Shown: piece after piece, positions 23,335 to 31,981 of the stretch
How positions within the stretch are numbered: position 1 is the stretch's first letter
Layout of the letters: each line of letters begins with the position of its first letter
Assembly (NCBI GenBank): GCA_014382705.1
Contig: JACNJE010000054.1
Coordinates: 1-34,547 of the forward strand
Length of the DNA stretch: 34,547 bases
Direction of reading: 5' to 3'
DNA from: Verrucomicrobiota bacterium
Lineage (GTDB): Bacteria > Verrucomicrobiota > Verrucomicrobiia > Limisphaerales > UBA1096
Program-made: the position numbers and the translations under genes
Notes under the pieces: generated by a model
Told to the model about the DNA's origin: nothing
The model's input: the letters and a program-made list of their open reading frames with translations, nothing else
Database searches by the model: none

Positions 23335-26300
23335 ATGAAACTCATCCGTTCATTCAACCGCTCAGGCGCTGTTTACGCCTGTGTTCTCGCTGTTCTGATT
23401 GCAACACCGCGCCTGGCCACGGCGGAGATCACCGGGCAATGGAATTTCACCGACGGCTTGGCGGCGGAGATCGGGCAGGATCTCGAGTGGAATTATGAAC
23501 AAGGCGAGGCCAAGCTTGGCAAAGCGAGCGAACTCAAGGCCAAGCCCATCAACGGCGAAGACCCGATGGTGCTCAGTTTTCCCAACAGCAACCCCGAATC
23601 AGAGTTCAGCGGGCTGGACGTCTACCACGGCGGCGAGCCCAACGGCGGCTCCGACTGGCTGCTCAACCAGTACACGGTCGTCATGGACTTATTTTACTCG
23701 ACGCGCTCCTACAACAAGCCAAGGGCGCTGATCGCACTGAACGATTTTGAAGGGCCACAACTCCTGGTCAGCACCAGCAACGGGATCGGCAGCCGTTCGT
23801 TCCACGGCAAGCTGCGGCCCAACCGCTGGCACCGTGTGGCGCTGACCGTGGATCACGTCTCCGGCGAGGCCAACTATTTTGTCGACGGCGTGCATGTCGG
23901 CACCGAGCAGATCGGCAAAGCAACGGACAACGACGGCCGGCTCGCCATGGAAGATCTGTTTTACCTTTTCAAGCACCCCTCCGAGTCCTACGGCGGATTC
24001 ATCAGCAGCCTGCAGTTTCGCGACGAGGCGGTGCCGGCGTCGGTGATCGAGGCGCTAGGCCAGCCGGACGCCGCCGGCATCCCCTCCGAGCCCCCGGCCA
24101 AGCCGTACCTGGTCTCCGTAACGCCGAAGCCGACGCCGTTCCGGCGCCCCGTGCCGACCGATATCCTGCCGAACACCGTCATCCAATCCACTTGGAAAGA
24201 CGGCACGGCGTCAATGAAAGAAGGCACGGCCAAGCTGCATCTCAACGGCCAAGCGCTCGACGCCACGGCCAAGCGCACCGAGAACATGGTCACAATTTCC
24301 GCGATGCCGCAGGCGTTGCTCGAGCCGCTGGGCAACTACGAGGTGCTCGTGACGTTCGACGACAGCAACGGCGAGAGCCACTCGAAGCAATGGCGCTTCA
24401 CGGTGACGGATTTTCAGAAATTGCCGGCCGACATCGCCCTGCCGGTCAGCATGGGGAGCGAGACCGGTTTTCTGGTGCGCTCGGCGCAGGCCACCGCCGA
24501 GGCGGCGATCCGGCATGACTTCAGCCGGGCCATCCACCAACTCGAGGGCATCCTGACCGACACCGCCGGCAACGCCGTTGAAAATGTCGCCTATCCGCCC
24601 GAGGGCGGCGGCGGGTTCGACCTGATGGAATGGGTCGATTTCCAGAAGGACGGGTCGATTTTCGGGCACTTTGAGATGGAGGAGTATTTCCCCGGCATCC
24701 CCGGCGAGGAGGATCACGACACGAATTTCAGCACCGAGGTGCTGACGTACTTGGCGCTCAAGGCGGGGACGCACCGTCTCGGTGTCACCGTCCACGTATC
24801 CAAGCCTGATCAGAATGATGAGGACCGGTTCAAGGTGTTCGTCGGCGCGAGCGCCCGCGACCGGTTCGCGCAGGAGATCGGCAGCTTCGAGTTGACGCTG
24901 CTTGGCTTCCGCGACGGGCCGAACGAGACGACGTTCGACTTCACCGTCGAAAAGGAGGGACTGTACCCATTCCGGATCGTGTACTGGAACAAATCGCGGA
25001 ACGCCGCGCTCGAGTTTTACTCGGTCGATCTCGAAACCGGGGAGCGCGTCCTGATCAACGATGCGGAAAATGATGCCGCCATCATGGCTTACAGTTCGGC
25101 GGGGCAGGTTCGTCAACCGTACGTCGCCCTGGCCGGCCCCGCGCCGGGCACCTCCGGCAACAGCAAGGAGACACCGATCTCCATCGTGCTCGCCGACGAC
25201 GAAACCAAGGTCGCTGCCGACTCGGTGAAACTGTACGTCAACCGCCGCCTCGCCAAGCCAAGCGTGACGAAAGACGGGCGTCACACGCACATCGAGTTTC
25301 AGCCGGAACACAAGAGCCTCAGCGAACTTGATTACGATGTGAAGCTGACCTTCGACGATTCCGCCGGCAACACCCTCACGCGCGAGTGGCGTTTTAGCGT
25401 CGATGCACGCGACGAAATCGAGATCACTGGCTACTGGAATTTCGGCAGCAAACTCAAGGCCGCCATCGGCAGCGACCTTGCCTATCTCGATGGCCCGAAC
25501 GGCGCGACCGCCTCAGCGACGGAGTTTGGCACGACAACCGACTTTGGGCTGCCGGACATCGGCGGCAAGCCGGCCAGCGTGATGAAGGTTGGCCACGTCG
25601 GCTCCAACGCAAACTTTGGCTACCTCATGGAACACGGCGTCTCTCCCAATGGAGGTGGCAAAAAAATCAACCAATACACCCTTATTTACGACGTCTTTTT
25701 CACCGGCACCGGCAGCGGCTGGGCGTCCATGCTGAACATGGACAGCCAGGGCGACGGCGATCTGTTTTGGCGGCGCGGCGACGGCGGCCTTGGCCAAGGC
25801 GGCGGCGGCTACGAGCCGGACGACCCCGAAATCAAGGTCAACAAGGGCCAATGGCATCGCATCGTTTTGGCCGTCGACTTGGCCAAGGGCGTTTACGAGA
25901 AATCTGTCGATGGCCAATACCACTCCGCCCAGGCCAACGCCGGACTGGACGGGCGGCAATCGATGAAGCCAAGCGCGTGGCTGTTCAACGACAATGACGG
26001 CGAGAACGGCGAGGTGTACGTGGCGGCGGTGCAGGTGCGAAACGGCAAGGTCAGCCGCGACGAAGCCAAAGCGCTCGGCGCCGCCTCGGCGCTGGGCATC
26101 CCGATGCCGACGCCGGTGCGCGGGCTTTGGAGTTTTGACGAGGGCGACCTCTCGGCCACGCTTGGCCAAGCGCTTGGCTACCTCGACGGCGCGAAGGGCG
26201 CGACCGCCGGGGCCACCGAGTTCGGCACCACGGAGTCGTTCGGCATCGACGGCATCGACGGACAGACGGCGAACGTCATGAAAGTCGGCCACGTCGGCTC

Positions 26301-27525
26301 GAATGCGAATTTCGGCTACCTGATGACCCACAACATCGAGCCGAACGGCGGCGGCAAACGGATCAACCAGTTCACCCTCGCGTTCGACGTTTACTTTTCT
26401 GGCAAGGGTGGTGGATGGGCATCGCTCGCGAACTTCGACAACAAGGGCGACGGCGATCTGTTTTGGCGGCGCGGCGACGGCGGCCTTGGCCAGGGCGGCG
26501 GTGGCTACGAGCCGGACGACCCGGAGGTGAAGGTGAACACCGGCAAATGGCACCGCATCGTGCTCGCCTTTGACCTCGCGGCTGGCAGCTACAAAAAATA
26601 TGTGGACGGCACATACCACTCCTCCCAGGCGAACGGCGGCCTCGACGGGCGGCAATCGATGGGCGCGACCGCGTGGCTGTTCAACGACAACGACGGCGAA
26701 AATGGCGAGGTGTACGTGGGCAGCATCGCGGTCTATGAACGCGAACTCACGGCGGACGAGGCCGCAGCCCTGGGGTTGCCGAAGGCCTCCGGCATCCCCA
26801 CCGGCCTTGAATCAGCCCCCGAAGTCCTTGATTTGTTTTTCTATCAGGTTGCCGAGGGAAGCAGCTACAACAAACTCTTGGAAATACGCAACCCCACTGA
26901 TTTGGAAATCGATTTGTCAGGTTACGCGTTTCCCAACCAAAACAACGGTGCCAATGACGCGGGTAGTTTTGACTACTGGAACCGCTTCCCGGAGGGGGCA
27001 ACGGTTGCCCCGGGGGGGAGTTACATTATTGCGCATCCCGATGCCGATCCTGCAATCGTGGCGGTTGCGGATCATTTCCACAAATACCTAAGCAACGGCG
27101 ACGATGCCTACGCCCTGGTAAAGGGAACAAAGGAAAGCTACGAGATCATCGATGTCATCGGTGACATCGCCGGAGACGATCCGGGAAGCGGTTGGAGTGT
27201 GGCAGGAGTGTCAAACGCAACCAAGGATCATACGTTAATCAGAAAGGACACCGTCAACCGGGGCAACACCGATTGGGCGGCGTCAGCGGGAACGACCCCT
27301 GAAGATTCTGAGTGGATCATCCTGGGCAAGGATGTATGGGACGGAATCAAAAGCATCCCAACAATATCCGTTATCAGGCAGGCAGATGGAGCGATAGGGA
27401 TTGAGTTTGAAGGCAAGCTGCAATCGTCGGCCAACGCCACCGGCCCGTGGGAGGACATCGACGCCAGCAGCCCGGCATCGATCAGCGCCAGCGAGGCACG
27501 CCAATTTTACCGCGCCCGGAATTAA
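23335..27525 (+). CDS. Giant secreted LamG / Ig-like / lamin-tail protein
   Basis: 1396 residues from ATG 23335, with a signal peptide ending about VLAVLIATPRLATA. The order is: LamG/concanavalin-like domain 1 (about 30-250, with RPNRWHRVALTVDH); Ig-like strand-rich domain (about 256-360, ending DSNGESHSKQWRFTV); a middle domain of unknown type (about 365-595, possibly PA14-like); a second Ig-like copy (about 600-692, ending DSAGNTLTREWRFSV); two tandem LamG copies (about 697-925 and 928-1160, sharing DGDLFWRRGDGGLGQGGGG); and a lamin-tail-like domain (about 1161-1345, SSYNKLLEIRNPTDLEIDL, GATVAPGGSYIIAHPDADPA). A final module has ANATGPWEDID and ends RQFYRARN. It is probably an extracellular adhesin or carbohydrate-binding surface protein; no enzyme motif is visible. 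The lamin-tail part is lower in GC. Its stop codon overlaps the stop of the convergent LOG gene in the sequence TTAA. Confidence 0.88.
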   Translation: MKLIRSFNRSGAVYACVLAVLIATPRLATAEITGQWNFTDGLAAEIGQDLEWNYEQGEAKLGKASELKAKPINGEDPMVLSFPNSNPESEFSGLDVYHGGEPNGGSDWLLNQYTVVMDLFYSTRSYNKPRALIALNDFEGPQLLVSTSNGIGSRSFHGKLRPNRWHRVALTVDHVSGEANYFVDGVHVGTEQIGKATDNDGRLAMEDLFYLFKHPSESYGGFISSLQFRDEAVPASVIEALGQPDAAGIPSEPPAKPYLVSVTPKPTPFRRPVPTDILPNTVIQSTWKDGTASMKEGTAKLHLNGQALDATAKRTENMVTISAMPQALLEPLGNYEVLVTFDDSNGESHSKQWRFTVTDFQKLPADIALPVSMGSETGFLVRSAQATAEAAIRHDFSRAIHQLEGILTDTAGNAVENVAYPPEGGGGFDLMEWVDFQKDGSIFGHFEMEEYFPGIPGEEDHDTNFSTEVLTYLALKAGTHRLGVTVHVSKPDQNDEDRFKVFVGASARDRFAQEIGSFELTLLGFRDGPNETTFDFTVEKEGLYPFRIVYWNKSRNAALEFYSVDLETGERVLINDAENDAAIMAYSSAGQVRQPYVALAGPAPGTSGNSKETPISIVLADDETKVAADSVKLYVNRRLAKPSVTKDGRHTHIEFQPEHKSLSELDYDVKLTFDDSAGNTLTREWRFSVDARDEIEITGYWNFGSKLKAAIGSDLAYLDGPNGATASATEFGTTTDFGLPDIGGKPASVMKVGHVGSNANFGYLMEHGVSPNGGGKKINQYTLIYDVFFTGTGSGWASMLNMDSQGDGDLFWRRGDGGLGQGGGGYEPDDPEIKVNKGQWHRIVLAVDLAKGVYEKSVDGQYHSAQANAGLDGRQSMKPSAWLFNDNDGENGEVYVAAVQVRNGKVSRDEAKALGAASALGIPMPTPVRGLWSFDEGDLSATLGQALGYLDGAKGATAGATEFGTTESFGIDGIDGQTANVMKVGHVGSNANFGYLMTHNIEPNGGGKRINQFTLAFDVYFSGKGGGWASLANFDNKGDGDLFWRRGDGGLGQGGGGYEPDDPEVKVNTGKWHRIVLAFDLAAGSYKKYVDGTYHSSQANGGLDGRQSMGATAWLFNDNDGENGEVYVGSIAVYERELTADEAAALGLPKASGIPTGLESAPEVLDLFFYQVAEGSSYNKLLEIRNPTDLEIDLSGYAFPNQNNGANDAGSFDYWNRFPEGATVAPGGSYIIAHPDADPAIVAVADHFHKYLSNGDDAYALVKGTKESYEIIDVIGDIAGDDPGSGWSVAGVSNATKDHTLIRKDTVNRGNTDWAASAGTTPEDSEWIILGKDVWDGIKSIPTISVIRQADGAIGIEFEGKLQSSANATGPWEDIDASSPASISASEARQFYRARN
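25423..26798 (+). repeat. Tandem duplication of a LamG domain within the secreted protein gene
   Basis: Two direct copies of about 690 bases (about 25423-26110 and 26113-26798) remain highly similar in DNA, for example from gatctgttttggcggcgcgg (25759 and 26455) onward. The encoded copies share KVGHVGSNANFGYLM and WLFNDNDGENGEVYV. They give an internal comparison for the iterated palindrome: copy 1 has I-G-S-D-L-A-Y-L-D-G where copy 2 has L-G-Q-A-L-G-Y-L-D-G, with no length change. Confidence 0.8.
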
Positions 27526-28067
27526 CCCGCCAAGCGGTCGAGCAACCGCGCCGCGTCGGTTTCCATGAAGAACAGGTCGCGATGGTTTGAGTGCAGGAAT
27601 CCGTCCCGCTCCATCGTCGCGAAGAAGCCGTCAACGCCGTCGTAAAAGCCGCCGACGTTGAGCAGCGCGACCGGCTTGTCGTGGTAGCCGAGTTGCCGCC
27701 ACGTCACCGCCTCGAAGAATTCCTCCATCGTGCCGATGCCGCCCGGCAGTACGATGTAGGCGTCGCTCAATGCGTGCATCTTCGCCTTGCGCTCGTGCAT
27801 GGTGCCGACCATGTGCAGGTCGGTGAGCCCTTCGTGCGCCAGTTCGCGGTCGACCAGTTTTTCCGGGATGACGCCGGCCACCTTCCCTCCCGCGGCCAAG
27901 GTCGCATCGGCCAAAACCCCCATCAGGCCGACGTTCCCCGCTCCGTAAACCAATCCCAGACCCCGCTCCGCAATCGCTTGGCCAAGCGTACGGGCCACCT
28001 CGGCGAACGCGGGGCGGTTCCCTGCCGACGCGCCACAAAAAACGCAGATATTCCGCACCGTCCGCAT
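27522..28067 (-). CDS. LOG-family nucleotide 5'-monophosphate phosphoribohydrolase
   Basis: 181 residues from ATG 28067. The Rossmann-like N-terminus ICVFCGASAG and VYGAGNVGLMG is followed by HERKAKMHALSDAYIVLPGG and the diagnostic P-G-G-x-G-T-x-x-E (PGGIGTMEE, 108-116). LOG proteins hydrolyse nucleoside monophosphates, including cytokinin riboside monophosphates, to free base and ribose 5-phosphate; in bacteria the physiological substrate is often plain AMP or purine nucleotides, so the old label 'lysine decarboxylase' would be wrong. Cytoplasmic. It is transcribed with the sulfatase upstream (18 bases between them), a pairing with no obvious logic. A palindrome copy gives R-T-L-G-Q-A-I-A. 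Confidence 0.92.
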   Translation of the reverse strand: MRTVRNICVFCGASAGNRPAFAEVARTLGQAIAERGLGLVYGAGNVGLMGVLADATLAAGGKVAGVIPEKLVDRELAHEGLTDLHMVGTMHERKAKMHALSDAYIVLPGGIGTMEEFFEAVTWRQLGYHDKPVALLNVGGFYDGVDGFFATMERDGFLHSNHRDLFFMETDAARLLDRLAG

Positions 28068-28068
28068 C

Positions 28069-28080
28069 GCTTGGCCAAGT
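28069..28080. repeat. Iterated palindrome copy between the sulfatase and LOG genes
   Basis: GCTTGGCCAAGT occupies most of the 18 bases between the sulfatase stop and the LOG start. A second, double copy (GGCCAAGCGCTTGGCCAACG, 28131-28150) lies inside the 3' end of the sulfatase gene, encoding A-L-A-K-R-L-A-A. Confidence 0.7.
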
Positions 28081-28085
28081 TCAGC

Positions 28086-29618
28086 CTATTGCCGTAACCC
28101 GGTGCGCTTGGCCCATTCACCCCAGTCAGCGGCCAAGCGCTTGGCCAACGCAGGATGATTCGCCGCCAAGTCGGTGGTCTCCGTCCGGTCAGCCTCCAGA
28201 TCAAACAGCGACCATCTCTTGTCGAGTTTGTCCCAGACCACCTTCCAGTTGCCCTCGCGCAATGCGCGGTTGCCGGACCATTCCCATGCAATCTGGTCGT
28301 GCCCCTCCCGCGTACCGCCGCGCAGCACCTTCACGAGGCTTTTGCCCTCGACCGGAAGGATCGCGCGCCCGTTGTGTTTTTCGGGATAACCGGTGCCAGC
28401 CAACTCGAGAAACGTCGGCAGGAAGTCGATGATGTGGCCGACCTCTTTCGTGATCGCCCCTCTCGGCACGCGCCCCGGCCACCACGCGATGCACGACGTG
28501 GCGATGCCGCCCTCGTGCGCCCAGCTTTTGTAGCGGCGGAACGGCGCGTTCTGCGCCCAGCCCCACGACGGGCCGACGGCAGCGTAAAACTCCTTCGGCC
28601 CGGGAACGATCTTCGGCGAGCGCCCACCCGGTTCCTCAGCACAGCCGCCGTTGTCGGAGAGGAACAGCACCAGCGTGTTGTCGGCCTCGCCGCTCTGCCG
28701 CAGCGCCGCCATGAGGCGGCCGATGTTTTGGTCCATGCTGTCGATCATCGCGGCGTAAACCGCCATCCGCAAATCTTCGTGGTCGTGGTTGGCCGACGCC
28801 CAGTCGTACGCCCGCGAGTCGCGGCCGGACAGTTTCCACTTCGGATCGATCAGGCCCATTTTGACCATGCGCTCATGTCGCTGCCGCCGCAGGGTGTCCC
28901 AACCCATCCGGAATTTGCCAACGTACTTTTTGATGTCCTCCGGCTTGGCGTGCAGCGGGTAATGCGGCGCGGTGTAGCAAACGTGCAGGAAAAATGGCTC
29001 CTCTTTTTTCGAGAATTTCTCGACGCACTCGATGGCGTGATCGGTAAAGGCGTCCGTTGTGTAGTAGCCGTCCGGAAACTCGGAGATGTCACGGTCGTTG
29101 TGGCCGAACTTCCGGATGCGCCCGCCCTTGTACTTGGGGTCGCGCTGATTCGGGTCGAAGAAATTGCAGCAGCCGTCGAGCAGCCCATAATAGTCGTCGA
29201 AGCCGCGCCGGTACGGGTGCGTCGTCTCGCCAGAGCCGAGGTGCCACTTGCCGCTGAGCGCTGTCCGGTATCCGGCCAGTTTCATCGCCTCGCCCAGCGT
29301 GACCATGTTTTGCCGCAGCAACCCGCCCTTGCCCCGGCGCGGATACAGCCCGGTCAGGATCGACGCCCGCGTGGTCGTGCACTTTGCGTTGTTGTAAAAC
29401 TGAGTGAACCGCATCCCCTCCGCGGCGAGGCGGTCGAGGCTCGGCGTGCTGACCTCGCCTCCGTAGCAACCGATATCGCTCCACCCCATGTCGTCGCACA
29501 TGATCAACACGATGTTCGGCCGCTCCGCCGTCGTGCGCGCCTCCACCGGAGACGACACGCCAAGACCTGCCACGAACCCCATGAAAACGCCCAGCCGGAT
29601 TAGTCTGGATAAATGCAT
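28086..29618 (-). CDS. Secreted sulfatase with an atypical C-T-T-T-R active-site motif
   Basis: 510 residues from ATG 29618. A longer frame exists to 29678, but this start gives a clean signal peptide ([20 protein letters not shown], cleaved near VEA). The S1 sulfatase fold is shown by [20 protein letters not shown] (metal ligands D42, D43), [40 protein letters not shown] and [20 protein letters not shown]. The site that should read C-x-P-S/T-R reads C-T-T-T-R (Cys80), so the usual proline is missing. Either the maturase of this organism accepts it or the enzyme differs in activation. All other motifs look intact, so I do not call it dead. It is unlike the sulfatase at 4645 in motif and C-terminal part and is not a duplicate. 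Confidence 0.9.
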   Translation of the reverse strand: MHLSRLIRLGVFMGFVAGLGVSSPVEARTTAERPNIVLIMCDDMGWSDIGCYGGEVSTPSLDRLAAEGMRFTQFYNNAKCTTTRASILTGLYPRRGKGGLLRQNMVTLGEAMKLAGYRTALSGKWHLGSGETTHPYRRGFDDYYGLLDGCCNFFDPNQRDPKYKGGRIRKFGHNDRDISEFPDGYYTTDAFTDHAIECVEKFSKKEEPFFLHVCYTAPHYPLHAKPEDIKKYVGKFRMGWDTLRRQRHERMVKMGLIDPKWKLSGRDSRAYDWASANHDHEDLRMAVYAAMIDSMDQNIGRLMAALRQSGEADNTLVLFLSDNGGCAEEPGGRSPKIVPGPKEFYAAVGPSWGWAQNAPFRRYKSWAHEGGIATSCIAWWPGRVPRGAITKEVGHIIDFLPTFLELAGTGYPEKHNGRAILPVEGKSLVKVLRGGTREGHDQIAWEWSGNRALREGNWKVVWDKLDKRWSLFDLEADRTETTDLAANHPALAKRLAADWGEWAKRTGLRQ

Positions 29619-29691
29619 CGGCGACAAGCTAATGCACCCCGAAACACACAGCCAGTTTATTGTCGCATCACCGCTCAAGTGGTTGCGTTGC

Positions 29692-29703
29692 GCTTGGCCA
29701 AGT
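29692..29703. repeat. Iterated palindrome copy in divergent region before the thioredoxin-like gene
   Basis: GCTTGGCCAAGT, 18 bases before the ATG at 29721 and within the 102-base gap shared with the divergent sulfatase. It is followed by TTTTAATG. I cannot identify promoter boxes with any confidence. Confidence 0.65.
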
Positions 29704-29720
29704 TTTAATGTCCCGCCCGC

Positions 29721-30500
29721 ATGAACCGCTTGATATTTCCCCGATGTCTTGCCGCAACCGTGATCCTTGCCGTGGCCTGCTTCAACCCATGCCGCACGTT
29801 GGCCCAGCCCGATTCCCCCAAGATTCCCGGCTCACCGTGGCCGGAGTGGGAGTTGACCGATTTTCAGCCCAAGAGTCCCAGATTCAACGAAACGTACGGG
29901 CTGGATCATTTTCGCGGCCGAGTGACATTCGTCGCCCTGTTGGCGACCTGGTGTGGCTTTTGCAAGACCCAGATTGAGAAAATGGAGGAGATGCGAAAGG
30001 AGTTCGCGGCCAACCGCATCGAGGTCAACTTCGTCGTCGTCAACATCACCTCCGGGGAATCCGAGCAGAATGAGTTCATCTCGAGGAGCAGTTTTCCGCT
30101 GTTTCAGGACACCGCACTGGTTGACGCGTTCACACTGCACAAGGGCGGCAAGGATGACTACTACATATACAACGAGCGGGGCGAGTTGACGGACTTTTTC
30201 GCGTACGGAGGAGATCGCGAATCCAACCTCGCCACGGCCGAAGGTTTCGCAAATCTAAAACAGGCCGTTCTCGATGCGCCGTTCCGGAGCCGCGCGTCGG
30301 TGGACACCGTGGCCGCCGTGACGATCGACGGCGTCGCGGGCCGCACCTACCGGATCGACTTCAGCGAAGATCTCGGCGACAGCAAAAACTGGACCCCGCT
30401 GAAAACGGTCACCATCGACGCCGATCAGTATATTTACGTGGACCTCAAGGCGACCCGGTTGCGCAAACACCGTTTCTATCAAGTCGAAGAAGTCCCGTGA
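29721..30500 (+). CDS. Secreted thioredoxin-like protein with C-terminal F-Y-Q module
   Basis: 259 residues from ATG 29721, with a signal peptide ending near CRTLAQ. The thioredoxin/TlpA-like fold is indicated by [20 protein letters not shown] with active cysteines C78 and C81 (W-C-G-F-C), followed by [17 protein letters not shown] and a cis-Pro-like SSFPLFQD. It likely acts as an extracytoplasmic thiol-disulfide exchanger. From about residue 195 there is a separate strand-rich module ([20 protein letters not shown] ending [10 protein letters not shown]), resembling the C-termini of the subtilase and the LamG protein in this window. The stop overlaps the GTG start of glpK, so the two are coupled. 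Confidence 0.85.
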   Translation: MNRLIFPRCLAATVILAVACFNPCRTLAQPDSPKIPGSPWPEWELTDFQPKSPRFNETYGLDHFRGRVTFVALLATWCGFCKTQIEKMEEMRKEFAANRIEVNFVVVNITSGESEQNEFISRSSFPLFQDTALVDAFTLHKGGKDDYYIYNERGELTDFFAYGGDRESNLATAEGFANLKQAVLDAPFRSRASVDTVAAVTIDGVAGRTYRIDFSEDLGDSKNWTPLKTVTIDADQYIYVDLKATRLRKHRFYQVEEVP

Positions 30501-31978
30501 GGCAAAAAAAATACATCCTTGCGCTGGATCAGGGAACAACCAGTTCGCGGGCGATTGTTTTTGATGCGCTTGGCCAAGCGGTGGCGGTGGCACAAAGGGA
30601 GTTCCCGCAACTCTATCCCAAGCCCGGCTGGGTTGAGCATGACCCCGCGACGATCTGGAAAACCCAGTTGAGCACGGCCAAGCGGGCGTTGCGGCTGGCC
30701 AAGCTTTCCGCCGCCGATATCTCGGCGGTCGGCATCACCAACCAACGCGAAACCACCCTCGTTTGGGATCGGGCCACCGGCAAACCGATCGGCAACGCCA
30801 TTGTCTGGCAGGATCGCCGCACCGCAAACTTTTGCGACGCATTGCGCCGGGACAAGGCCGACCGACTGATCCGCCGCAAAACCGGGCTGGAACTGGACGC
30901 CTACTTCAGCGCGACCAAGATCCGGTGGCTGCTTCGCAACACCAAGGGTGCCTTGGCCAAGGCGCGCGCCGGGCAAATGGCTTTCGGCACGGTCGACTCG
31001 TGGCTGGTCTGGAATCTCACCGGCGGACAAACCCACGTCACCGACACCACGAACGCCTCGAGAACGATGCTGTTCAATCTCCGCACCGGCGACTGGGATG
31101 ATGAACTGCTAAACCTGTTCGGCGTGCCTCGTTCGGTGTTGCCGAAGATCGTTTCGTCGAGCGAGGTGGTTGCCGAGACGCGATCGCTTGGCCAAGCGAT
31201 CCCCGTCGCCGGCATCGCCGGAGACCAGCACGCCGCCCTTTTTGGCCAATGCTGCCACAGGCCCGGCATGGTGAAGAACACCTACGGCACCGGCTGCTTC
31301 ATGCTCATGCACACCGGCGACAAGCCGATGGCATCCCGCAACAAACTGCTCAGCACAGTGGCGTGGAAAATCGGCAACAAGACGGAATACGCACTCGAGG
31401 GCAGCGTGTTCGTCGCCGGTGCGGTGATCCAGTGGCTGCGTGACGAACTGGGCCTCATCAAGTCGTCCGCCGGGATCGAGCGCTTGGCCGAGCGTGTGCC
31501 GGACAACGGCGGCGTCTACCTTGTCCCGGCGTTCACCGGACTGGGCGCACCGCACTGGAACCCACACGCGCGCGGCACGATCACTGGGTTGACCCGTGGC
31601 ACAAACAAGGCCCACATCGCCCGTGCCGCGCTCGAGGGTATCGCGTATCAAGTCAACGACATCCTCGCCGCGATGGAGCGTGACGCCGGCTTCAGGCTCC
31701 GCGAGTTGCGGGTCGATGGCGGCGCCAGCGCCAACAACCTGCTGATGCAATTCCAGAGCGACCTGTTAAACGTCCCCGTGATCCGGCCTGCAAACACTGA
31801 GACCACCGCCTTGGGTGCGGCGTACCTCGCCGGTTTGGCCGTGGGCGTTTGGAAAAGCAAGAGTGAGATTGCCAAGCAATGGAAAATCGCCAAGCGCTTC
31901 AAGCCCAAGATGAATCCCGCGAGCCGCAGGGAACGGCTCACCGGCTGGACCCACGCCCTGTCACAAGCCCAGCTTTGA
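30497..31978 (+). CDS. glpK: Glycerol kinase GlpK
   Basis: 493 residues from GTG 30497, overlapping the preceding stop as GTGA. It converts glycerol and ATP to glycerol 3-phosphate in the cytoplasm. FGGY-family motifs: [92 protein letters not shown], and [20 protein letters not shown]. Full length for the family. No glpF or glpD is adjacent; instead it is flanked by secreted proteins, and the next gene begins 3 bases later. Two perfect palindrome copies give F-D-A-L-G-Q-A-V (residues about 22-29) and [10 protein letters not shown] just before the active-site D-Q-H. Confidence 0.96.
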   Translation: MRQKKYILALDQGTTSSRAIVFDALGQAVAVAQREFPQLYPKPGWVEHDPATIWKTQLSTAKRALRLAKLSAADISAVGITNQRETTLVWDRATGKPIGNAIVWQDRRTANFCDALRRDKADRLIRRKTGLELDAYFSATKIRWLLRNTKGALAKARAGQMAFGTVDSWLVWNLTGGQTHVTDTTNASRTMLFNLRTGDWDDELLNLFGVPRSVLPKIVSSSEVVAETRSLGQAIPVAGIAGDQHAALFGQCCHRPGMVKNTYGTGCFMLMHTGDKPMASRNKLLSTVAWKIGNKTEYALEGSVFVAGAVIQWLRDELGLIKSSAGIERLAERVPDNGGVYLVPAFTGLGAPHWNPHARGTITGLTRGTNKAHIARAALEGIAYQVNDILAAMERDAGFRLRELRVDGGASANNLLMQFQSDLLNVPVIRPANTETTALGAAYLAGLAVGVWKSKSEIAKQWKIAKRFKPKMNPASRRERLTGWTHALSQAQL

Positions 31979-31981
31979 GTC

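Noticed and set aside
26818..27525. Separate gene for the lamin-tail domain
   Set aside because: The frame is continuous with the LamG part, with no start codon plus ribosome site at the boundary.
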